Source: Owenia fusiformis (taxonomy: Eukaryota > Annelida > Polychaeta > Sabellida > Oweniidae). Taken from it: 64,000 bases of DNA. Below the pieces are notes generated by a model. The model worked only from the letters and a program-made list of their open reading frames with translations, had not been told where the DNA came from and did no database searches. The stretch covers positions 26,101,985 through 26,165,984 of the forward strand of contig CAIIXF020000004.1 of the NCBI GenBank assembly GCA_903813345.2, in the 5' to 3' direction. Shown piece after piece: positions 55,868 to 64,000 of the stretch (position 1 is its first letter; each line of letters starts with the position of its first letter). The translations under genes were made by a program, and so were the position numbers.

Positions 55868-57372
55868 CAATTTACAGGGATACAGTAAAATACAATTAAA
55901 AGTGATGATGTGCCTAATGAGATTGATTTAACCTTTAGCATGCTGCCGGCGGACGCGTCCGCCGAGACTAAAATGTCTCTCACAACTGCCGGCGGACCCG
56001 TACGCCCGATTTCAAACTTTTAAAAACTTTACTTTTTCGCGCCATTCGTATTGTCCAATTAGATTGCCCGATTTATTCAGTGCCTAACATGACTTTCTGT
56101 TGACCTAGAAATGGCGATATTTCGAAAAATAATTCTCAATTCAACAATTTAAACAGTGTTTTAGTCGTTTTTAGTGAATGAATCGTACAAAATGATGGAC
56201 AAATACGATCGTAACGAAAATGTGGAGGAAATGGATTACGATTTCGAGCTCTTTAGGCTCTTGGAAGCCGATAACGGTCATCGAAAATAGAAACTAGAAT
56301 ATTTTCTGAATTGAAAAATTGAACATTCGATCGCTGCAAATTCAGATTTGGATTCTGACCAGACGAAGGGGCAGAGCGGCGGATTCCGGAGGAGTATTCA
56401 TGGTATATTGATGCCCAGTCGTGTTAATGTACGAAAAAATTCATGAGAAGATTTTTTTTCATGAGCCAGGCCACTGTATCTTCCCTTTGTGAAAATTTTA
56501 TCCAGATTCATTCAGTAGTTATTGAGATATTAATTATTTAGTCCAGGCATATCATTTTTTGCACTCTTTGAAAAATAAGCCAGTTGCGTGGGATATATTT
56601 GCTGAAATAAGGCAGCATGGTAAAGGTTAAACTGCTATCATTAATATTTTGAAAGAAGGTTGGATTTATATGATTTCTTGAAATGGGATAAGTTATTTGC
56701 TTGTTTAATTGTGCCATCAAGTGTGGACAAAAGGGAAGGTCCATGCTGGTATCTTATAGAGAATTTGTCAGAAGTATCGATATGGAAGTTTTCCCTGTAT
56801 GGCTATGTAGATATTTATTCTCCAAAGGTTTACTTTGAAGTGATGTAGTGTTCATCTAGTATTAGTCGAGTGAAGTGGTTCTGAATTAGATAAATATTAT
56901 TCAAATTCGACTTATAGTTATTTCCCCATACCAAGTTACAATAGTTTATATGAGAGTGGATAAGGGAAAAGTAGATTGTAAGAAGCGATTTCTTTGTTAA
57001 TAAGATTTTTACTCCGTATAATACACCAATGCACTGTGATATTTTTGTGTTTTCAACATATTTAATGTGATCGTAAAAGATCATTTCATCGACAGTAACT
57101 CTTAGAAAGGACATCATGCTCACTTGCTTTACAGTTTGTTGTCTTATGTTAATGTCCAAATTTAGGTCTTTGCTTTTACCAAATAATATCCAACTTATAT
57201 AGTGTTAATATCATTATGTGAGATAAATTAGTTTGAGTCATCTGCAAAAGATATAAATTCAAAGATGTTACTAGATTTGTACATGTCATTAATATATAAA
57301 ATAAATAATATGGGCCCAAGGACAGTGCCTTGAGGGACTCCATATCTGTGATCTTAGACAATTTGTTTACGA
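55868..57372 (-). mobile_element. LINE fragment with RT motifs, carrying a piggyBac-type insertion
   Basis: Minus strand, from 57372: YGVPQGTVLGPILFILYIND, then FISFADDSN (RT catalytic box), then, after an internal deletion, FGKSKDLNLDINIRQQTVKQ and YFSLIHSHINYCNLVWGNNY. The 3' UTR matches the copy at 52500-52890. Stops and shifts make it inactive. The unoccupied sequence in the other copy proves the boundaries of the element at 55932-56626. Confidence 0.85.
55932..56626 (+). mobile_element. 695-bp piggyBac-type non-autonomous element
   Basis: Bounded by TTAA on both sides (55928-55931, 56627-56630). Ends are CCTTTAGCATGCTGCC and the inverse of GGCAGCATGGTAAAGG. The subterminal GCCGGCGGACGCGTCCGCC repeats in part near 55988. 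A short plus-strand frame from 56193 (MMDKYDRNENVEEMDYDFEL) is acidic like piggyBac transposase N-termini and stops at 56290, so this may be an internally deleted relic of an autonomous copy. The homologous LINE at 52728 shows the empty site with a single TTAA. Confidence 0.85.
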
Positions 57373-57653
57373 TTACTTAGGTAGCTGGTAAACCAGAAGA
57401 GAGCTTTGAGCAAACACATGCAAAGTATTTTACCGTATCAGCATTTTATAAAAAAACATTTTTTAAAAATATCAAAAAAATAGCGTGATTTGCATATATA
57501 TTTGCATATATATTTGATCATACATGTTAAATTGATGCGTGATTTCTATTTATCCAGCAAATGTGTGACAATCACGCCTAATGCGTGAGGGTTGACAGGG
57601 CTGCATATGCTACATTTGAATTAAATCATTATTAACTATTTGCATTCGATTAA

Positions 57654-57758
57654 TGCCTTTGGTCACATTTGCTCCGATTCATCAGATGGCGCCCGCCCAA
57701 TTGAGTATTTTGTTCAAAATTGTATACAGTTAATCAATACTCAATGTGACCAAGGCAT
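57654..57758. mobile_element. 105-bp MITE related to the 18-kb TIR element
   Basis: Starts TGCCTTTGGTCACATTTGCT and ends AATGTGACCAAGGCAT, flanked by TAA. Internal GGCGCCCG and GAGTATTTTGTTCAAAAT match the left subterminal part of the 18160-19796 element, so it is a short deletion derivative of that family. Confidence 0.8.
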
Positions 57759-57767
57759 TAAATAAAT

Positions 57768-58360
57768 AAAATTGTGAAAAGCAAGTAGCTTGCAAAATCT
57801 ATTTTGTATAGTATATCAAATGTCTGTTGCAAAGAGCATCACATCAATTGCTATGTGCTTTTAACACCATTTGAATTAAAATTATCAAAAGTATAATTTG
57901 AAAAAACTAAATTGTATCATGGTGCTAGTTCGTATGTATATCACATCTGTTGACATGCGATGCAAGTAAATTTCAGATTACTTGAATAATAAAAAATAAG
58001 AATATTTTATTTTTATGGTGTATCAAAGGCAGAGGTCAAGGAGCATCACATCAAATACTGTGTCCTCATCTGCCTTATGCCTTAAACTAAAATCTATTGA
58101 GATGTTTGCGTGTTCAGGTTTTCTAAAATTTTAATGTATATATGTCAGCTCAGTATACATGTAGTTATAGTTAAGTTAAAAAAATGTGCATTCATATTAC
58201 TGTTTAGTGAATCAAATACTCCAAGCCAGACGCCTTTTTTCAGTTCATGAAGTCAATTGATGGTTGATGCTTGAATTCTCTTTTGTCAGTCATCTTGACA
58301 AGCATGTGTACAAGTTTGCAAAATAGGAGTGAAATTACTTTCTCATATGACTAGCAAAGA
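57768..58360. other. Spacer with duplicated EF-hand flank
   Basis: The first ~135 bp match 49880-50010. A third, weaker echo (GGTGTATCAAAGGCAGAGGTC, AGGAGCATCACATC) lies near 58017. No gene recognised. Confidence 0.4.
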
Positions 58361-58368
58361 TATACTGA

Positions 58369-58949
58369 GGTTCTTATATGAGTACCTGTGTAAGATCGTC
58401 CATTCTTGATGAGCTTTGATAATTCTTTATCGAGTCGCAGACGAGAAACATTATCAAAGCGAGTTAAGAATGAACAATATTGCACAGGTACGAGTAAAAG
58501 AAAGTTTTTCTAATATGACTGCATTGTTCCATATTTTCACCTTTTTATGATTAAACTGAGTGAAAAATAGCTAGAAATTAATGGAACTTCATTTATCTTT
58601 GTTGGTCATATGAGAAATTGCCATCTCTCATCATAAAAAGTCACACAGTAAGATGAGATTTACTTGTGACATCACTAGTCTATAAACATCAGCAACGTCA
58701 TAACAATTGAAAGATTAAGTTCCATTAATCTAAAGCTATTTTTCAACCAGTTTTGTCATGAAAATGTGAAAGTATTGCATAACACAGAGTCATACGAGAA
58801 AAACTTTTCTTGTACTTGTACCGGTGCAAAATCGTCCATTCTTGACTCACTTTGATAATGTTTCCTAATCTCGTCTGCGACTCGATAAAGAAGAATTATC
58901 AAAGCTCATCAGGAATGGATGATCTTGCACAGGTACTCATATAAGAACC
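58369..58949. mobile_element. 581-bp foldback MITE
   Basis: GGTTCTTATATGAGTACCTG at 58369 is inverted at the right end (CAGGTACTCATATAAGAACC). Within each ~130-bp arm a second palindrome (GATAATTCTTTATCGAGTCG / CGAGTTAAGAATGA) is present, giving nested symmetry. Non-coding. Confidence 0.8.
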
Positions 58950-59163
58950 TTTATGTATTCTTAGATTATCTACTACCATGGACCAATGTTAAATGATATC
59001 ATCAATCTTTTAGAAACTTGGAGGTGGAATAAAAGTTTAAAATAATCAAAATGAATTGGAATATCTTTTATACCTTATACTTTTCCTGATGTTCACACAG
59101 CCATCACCACAAGAGAACATCAAAATAGCACTTTTCAAAAGTGCAATAAAAAAGAATGAAATA

Positions 59164-60255
59164 CGAGGGGTGATCCAAAAGTCTTGGACGCCCTGCTCTA
59201 ACTTTGCTATTTTCTAATGTAATTACATGAAACTTTCAGATAATAAAGATCAACATCTTAACAACTTTGTGTATAAGTTTCAACAGAAACTAATAAAATT
59301 TAGCTACTTTTCTGAATATTTTTTAATACTGGGTCCCTGCCACCCGGAACGGTATTTAAATATAGCAAATCACGTCACAACTGTTTTAATATGGGAAATA
59401 CTTCAGGTGCAGGTGCACAACCTAACACCAGTCATGATATGAGAGAATTTCCGATTTTCAGTCTGAGAGTCATCTGCCATTATCATCTTCACATATTAAG
59501 ACCTTCTTTTCAACATATTTTCCATGAATTTGAACACATTTTTCACACCGCTTTACCAATGAATGAAAGACATTTATGAAACCCCCATTGCTTATGTGAT
59601 ACAAATGCTGCTGGAGTGCCACTCTATTCTCATCCGATGAGTCAAAAAACATTTTCTTCCAACCCTCCTTTCAACTTGGAGAAAAGGAAGAAAATCACAC
59701 GGAGCCATATCTAGACTGTATCGTGCATATGGAAGCTGCTCAAGGTCAATAATAGTGACAATATGTTGTAGAATTCTTTGTTCCACTTTGATTTCTTTCA
59801 TGTTCTGCATCTCAGCAGCCACCTTGGAGCGAAAATGATACCAGAATGAGGGTTGATTGGCTGATGTCATTTTCTTAGTACTTTACATATACGGCCATTG
59901 TCATATGTGACATTAAAATTAAATCACAATTAATTGGTTGCCTAGTAACAAAGGAAGTAAACTAACATGGTTAGACATTCAAAATTTAAGGAAAGATAGT
60001 GGTCAAGACTTGCAAAACAAGTCAAATAGCGGCAACATTTAAGGCTGAAAGTTGCCATATGTGAATACCGTTCCGGGTGGCAGGGTCCCTATATTGATAA
60101 CTATCTAGAAAGCTACATAAAATATATCATTTCACCATGAAATTGATACACAAAGTAGTTAAGTTGTTGGTCTTTATTATTGGAAAGTTTAAAGTAATTT
60201 TGTCAAAAACCAACAAAATTAGAGCAGGGCGTCCAAGACTTTTGGATCACCCCTC
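59164..60255 (-). mobile_element. Decayed mariner element with TA-flanked TIRs
   Basis: The left end CGAGGGGTGATCCAAAAGTC and the right end GACTTTTGGATCACCCCTCG are exact inverses, continuing to about 38 bp, flanked by TA. Minus-strand remnants: YARYSLDMAPCDFLPFLQVE (third catalytic region of mariner, about 59745-59685) and the C-terminal FHSLVKRCEKCVQIHGKYVE (about 59565-59510). No intact frame. The length of about 1.1 kb is close to a full mariner, but with large losses at the N-terminus. A second inverted pair (CCACCCGGAACGGTATT at 59340 and its inverse near 60065) suggests internal rearrangement or a nested element. Confidence 0.85.
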
Positions 60256-60444
60256 GTATATGTATTGTTTTAGGTGGGTAGTCTGCTCTTGAATCTATAA
60301 AACTTTCAAGACTGCATGATTTTACTGGAATTTTGATGATGAGATGTTTGTGGTATCTGCCTCCACAAGACAACGTCAAATCATAAATTTTTTGCTTTTT
60401 AAATTGCATTTTAGAAAATCTGTGTATGTATTAAATTGTTTCAG

Positions 60445-60539
60445 GTTGGTGGCTTGGAAGAGACAATGAGCTATCAAGTAGAAGACCCTGATTTTGGTGT
60501 CATACAAACCACATCTGCTGGAAAGCACATTCCTAACAA
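60445..60539 (+). CDS. Candidate isolated coding exon, gene unknown
   Basis: Good acceptor (TTGTTTCAG) and donor (AA/GTAAGC) border a 95-nt frame reading VGGLEETMSYQVEDPDFGVI then QTTSAGKHIPNK. It is open in the phase left by the last ZBBX exon (38129, phase 0), so it could be a distal ZBBX exon with the antisense EF-hand genes nested in the intron. It could equally belong to another plus-strand gene that continues past the TIR element at 60566. Family not recognised. Confidence 0.4.
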
Positions 60540-60565
60540 GTAAGCTTCATTTTCAAATATTATAG

Positions 60566-61626
60566 TAGCCCGGACAGAATAGTTCAATGGTCACTTTTTC
60601 CTTAATAACTTTTTTAATTTTCAGTATTATCATAGTCTGATTACACATTTGAAAACTAGAGTAAAATTCTGACATACAAAAAAAATATTTGAGGAACATC
60701 TCTTAATTTATTGATATTATAGGCGTTCATAGTATGAGTGACGCAAATACATAATTCATCATTTTGCCTTATATTTGTTCAAAATGGCAGCATATTTTGT
60801 GAATTTGAATGTTCAGTTGAAAGTTAATATTTAAAGATTGTCATAGGACTATAGAGCCATGCTGCCAACGTTACAATTCTGATGTAATGCAGCAACTGAC
60901 CAATCATCAAATACAAGAAGTCAACTCCCTCCAAGGGTATATGAAATCAACTCTGTTGAAATGTTCGGGGTTGAGTTCAAGAGGATGTGAAAAGGTGGCG
61001 CCCCAATGTGAGGGGTGTGATGAGAGTAGGTCCTCAATCTTTTCAAGAGCTCCAAATAGCCATCTCAGAGGCCATTGAAAAGCTGAAGAACAATTCACAT
61101 GCATGCCAAGGATGGGTTAAGAGGCGTGTGACTGGGAAAGACATTACAAACTGTGGCAGTATGACCCTATAGTTGCACAGGTTAAACGAACTAGGGTTGC
61201 TAATCCACTACGAGTAACAATGAAATGGCCAAAAAACTCCAGCGACCTTACAAATATACTGTACATACAATGTACAAACCTTTTTAAGTACTGGTATACA
61301 CACAAGTCAATTTAAAAAAGGTTATAAATGCAGTCATTACCTCATACCAAGGCAGCAGTCTACATGACTCCATATGCCTATGACATTTCTTAAATATTTA
61401 CTTTTATCTGAACATTCAAATTCACAAAATATGAATTATGTATTTGCGTCACTCATACCATGAAAGCCTATAATATCAATAAATTAAGAGATGGTCCTTA
61501 AATATTTTTTTGTATGTCAGAATTTTACTCTAGTTTTCAAATGTGTAATCAGACTATGATAATACTGAAAATTAAAAAAGTTATTAAGGAAAAAGTGACC
61601 ATTGAACAATTCTGTCCGGGCTACTA
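60566..61626. mobile_element. 1.06-kb TIR element with ~230-bp arms
   Basis: TAGTAGCCCGGACAGAAT at the left is inverted at the right (ATTCTGTCCGGGCTACTA). The arms match over about 230 bp (for example AGTCTGATTACACATTTGAA). The centre (about 60890-61170) has short frames such as SFQELQIAISEAIEKLKNNS, which may be a transposase C-terminal remnant. Confidence in that reading is low. Probably a non-autonomous DNA element. Confidence 0.75.
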
Positions 61627-61724
61627 TGTTACTAATTTTTTTGTCACCTTCACGAGTGGTGACATATTGTTATAGTCTGAAGTGAATCGATAGATATAAA
61701 CACACAGGGGTCCAACTATACATG

Positions 61725-61940
61725 AAAACCGTTAATTTGACCTACCAGATGTTTGAAAATCAAGGATTGTGAGTCTCATACTGCACCGTTCTTTTCTTCA
61801 AACTTGTTCCATTCAAAGGAAAACAAAAAATGCATTTCTTTCGGTCTGAGACTAACATAGAATGTTAGTCTCAGTTTCGGTACATTATACTGTCATACAG
61901 AGTCCCTTGTTTTAGCAGTGTTTGGTTTCCCAGCTGTGAG
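61725..61940 (+). repeat. Partial copy of the 5.5-kb inverted-repeat arm
   Basis: ACCGTTAATTTGA, GTTTGAAAATCAAGGATT, GAGTCTCA..CTTCA/GCACCGTT and TTCAAACTTGTTCC occur in the same order as in 5545-5640, followed by a decayed match to the GTTTTAGC(G/A)G part. It shows that the arm is a dispersed repeat. Confidence 0.65.
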
Positions 61941-62059
61941 AAGCTTCTCACTGTCGTAGTTGGCAATGCATGCAACAGACATGCATGTACTGTGTACATA
62001 TTAATAAATTTTTCCTTGTACATTACACGATTTGATGTTAAATCCCATTATGTTTGTTA

Positions 62060-62065
62060 TTTATT
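62060..62065 (-). terminator. Candidate AATAAA poly(A) signal of the BtaA-like gene
   Basis: AATAAA on the minus strand about 200 bases beyond the stop at 62267, after the duplicated 3' segment. Position is plausible, not proven. Confidence 0.3.
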
Positions 62066-62159
62066 ACAAATTGTTAATATATCTGATTAGTATATCCTCT
62101 GAATAAAGTTAAAATGATGAAAATGTTTTGATTAAATCTGGATATTTTTTTGTGTCCAG

Positions 62160-62371
62160 ATTATAGTACAGTTGCAGATACTGTTTTGAAGTAGATACTA
62201 TCAGCATTACCCCAATCATTTGCTTCATCCTTTATCAGCTTCGCTCCATCCAATACCCCCTCATGATTATAGTACAGTTGCAGATACTGTTTTGAAGTAG
62301 ATGCTATCAGCGTTACCCCAATCATTTGCTTCATCCTTTCTCAGCTTCGCTCCATCCCATACCTCGTCAGG
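62160..62371 (-). repeat. 106-bp tandem duplication of the BtaA-like 3' coding end
   Basis: ATTATAGTACAGTTGCAGAT begins at 62160 and again at 62266. The units cover the last ~35 codons plus stop and differ at scattered sites (GATACTATCAGCATT versus GATGCTATCAGCGTT). The outer copy lies after the stop, in the 3' UTR, and its own frame contains stops. Confidence 0.85.
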
Positions 62372-63601
62372 GACAACAGCTTCAACTCTCGGCAGATTGT
62401 AGTACACAAGTTTTGCCCCAGGGTTGCTAGCCTTGGCTGCATTTTGAATTAGATATTGTAGTTGTGGCCCAGAGAAGTGATGTACTACAGTAGAAAGATT
62501 TATCCCATCAAATTTTGGTTGATGTTGTTCAATATTGTCGGCTATGTACTTCACTATGTCTGCTTGAATCCATTGAATTCTGCCTAAACGGGACTTGATC
62601 AGCTCATAGTTTCCCTCCCTCAGGTATGGTGGAAGTAAACCATTTCTTCCCACATCTTCTGTAAGCAAGAACTGCAGCAAATGGTTCTTATTATTGGGGA
62701 CATTTCTTATTGATTTATCAAATTGGTCCAAACATGCTTGCCCGTAATCAGTGTTTGCTGGGATTACCGATTTTTTTAAGATTTTTGAGCCTTGCACACG
62801 TATGTCCTTGTAAGCCCGTCTCCATGATGATGTGTTCCATATAGTCTCAAAAAATTCAATTTGCTTCTTCATGTCATCCCCAAGGGCCAAAAATTCAGCT
62901 GTTGTATTTTTGTCATGGATTGAAGAAAATATTTTGTGACCAAGCAGGACTATGGTCATTTCTAGCCTCCCAATATACCATATCCCCATTTCAATGGAGG
63001 CTATGTTAGCATCCCAGAATTCTTTGGTCTTGGTATCTAAATTGCCACAGATGGTGTTGTAGATGGATACACGTTCTAAAGGCTGTGTTGATCTTCTGTT
63101 TATCCCAACAAATCTGCAGAATTCTTCTCGTGTAAGTTGCCTCATGCCTTCAGCCTGGTGTAAAAGAGATATTCATGTTGAATCGCAAAATCACATACAT
63201 GTACATGTATATCAGGGTTTGCAATGGCGAAGTAGCTATACATGACAACCAAATTATAGGGAATTATAAGGCAAGGGACTTAAAAGATTATCATTGCCAT
63301 GTATTTAAACCCTGGAGTTTAACTAAGAGGCCCTTTTAGTAGTGGCTTCACAACTGAGGTTGAAAACATGATTGCCACCAAAATTAAGAATTAAGTCTTT
63401 GGATAACTGAGTTTCAAACCCTGAATGTACCTGTAGCTTTGCGAGATATAACTGCTCAACATGTAAATCAACTGCAATGATTTCCTCAGGGTTAGCAAGA
63501 AGTTTCTCCAGGGCATGGGTCCCACTGGCAGCTACTGTGAGGATTCTATCGCCTGTCTTTATGTTCATAAGCTTGTTGATTTCAGTGACATCTATATATG
63601 T
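62267..63601 (-). CDS. BtaA-like DUF3419 protein, last two exons (partial)
   Basis: Exons 63431-63601 and 62267-63154 on the minus strand join in phase 0 (..LYLAKLQ / AEGMRQLTREEF..), giving 352 codons to the stop. The 5' exons lie beyond the right edge. The first exon holds a SAM-binding methyltransferase-like fold start: GDRILTVAASGTHALEKLL (glycine loop) and IIAVDLHVEQLYLAKL (acidic loop). The second has EEFCRFVGINRRS, GIWYIGRLEM, GRNGLLPPYLREGNYELIKS and a late ADNIEQ..FDGINLSTVVHHFS / AKLVYYNLPR block. This is the layout of bacterial and algal S-adenosylmethionine:diacylglycerol 3-amino-3-carboxypropyl transferase (betaine-lipid synthesis). In animals the role of such proteins is not settled, so the substrate is inferred by family only. 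Confidence 0.8.
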
Positions 63602-64000
63602 CTGAAATAATCAATGTGTGACCTGTATAAGTGAATCGTATAATTTCTGCTAAAATTAACGAAAAAATGTAAAATGTATTTACTTAAAAAATTGTTTTAT
63701 GATATTGGTTTTGGAATAATATTGAATAGTAATAATAATTTAGATAAACAATTACCCTAATAATTTAGACTAATCATTTGGAGAATTTACTCTCTAAAAG
63801 TTAATTCCCAATATAGCTTACCAATTTCCTAAAAGCTTCACCTCCTGAGTAGCTTATATCCTAAAATGCCTCGACTCCCCCCCCCCCCCCCCCTGGATCA
63901 CTCAGGTCATACCCTCAACACAAATTTACTGGACCACCCATTCCCCGAAAGGTCATACCCTCAATACCATCCTTCTTCAAAGGACTTCATTTATGCTTAA
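63602..64000. other. Intron of the BtaA-like gene, to window edge
   Basis: AT-rich, with a C homopolymer near 63877 followed by GGTCATACCCTCAA words repeated at about 63925 and 63951, which may be a repeat start. No further exon recognised before the edge. Confidence 0.4.

Noticed and set aside
60907-61172. Short frames on both strands suggesting a small gene
   Set aside because: They lie at the centre of a 1.06-kb element with 230-bp inverted arms. At most a transposase remnant, not a host gene.

Overview
The window is AT-rich nuclear DNA of an animal, most likely a marine invertebrate. Genes are split by GT-AG introns. Non-LTR retrotransposon fragments, Tc1/mariner, piggyBac and other terminal-inverted-repeat (TIR) elements, foldback MITEs and minisatellites fill most of the space. 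The genes (a ciliate-type B-box protein ZBBX, an invertebrate sarcoplasmic-calcium-binding/calexcitin-like EF-hand pair, and a BtaA-like DUF3419 protein) do not fix the phylum. No prokaryotic gene, CRISPR array, tRNA or rRNA was recognised.

Layout. 1-27 kb holds no convincing host gene. It has a ~474-bp satellite (1.5-5.3 kb), a 10-kb interval framed by ~545-bp inverted repeats (5.5-15.65 kb) that contains a ~235-bp tandem repeat, an antisense LINE fragment split by a 1.6-kb TIR element (17.9-20.0 kb), several foldback MITEs (20.5, 22.5, 23.8 kb) and a 59-bp minisatellite (25.2-26.2 kb).

27.08-38.13 kb: ZBBX on the plus strand. Nine exons join in frame for 477 codons, and the 3' part is not found. 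Its introns are loaded with tandem repeats. In three introns the repeat unit includes the 3' splice site and the first part of the next exon, so the real exon is preceded by 15, 3 and 3 decoy copies.

38.3-58 kb: an EF-hand gene family on the minus strand. Two complete four-exon paralogues (190 and 191 codons; 42.3-49.8 and 52.0-54.7 kb) lie head to tail. An orphan third copy of the last exon (39.2-40.4 kb) is split by a Tc1/mariner element. Intron 3 of the first gene holds a three-layer nest: a LINE, a TA-flanked TIR element inside it, and a foldback element inside that. A 27-bp minisatellite in its intron 1 has an apparent single-copy ancestor at the same place in the paralogue.

55.8-61.6 kb: transposon-rich spacer with a second LINE copy carrying a precise TTAA piggyBac-type insertion, a 105-bp MITE related to the 18-kb element, a decayed mariner, and one unassigned plus-strand candidate exon. 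62.27-63.60 kb: the last two exons of a BtaA/DUF3419-like gene on the minus strand, running off the right edge, with its 3' coding end duplicated into the 3' UTR.

I see no operon-like or multi-gene system here. The most distinctive biology is the repeated duplication of acceptor-plus-exon segments in ZBBX and the readable history of insertions and repeat growth in the EF-hand family.
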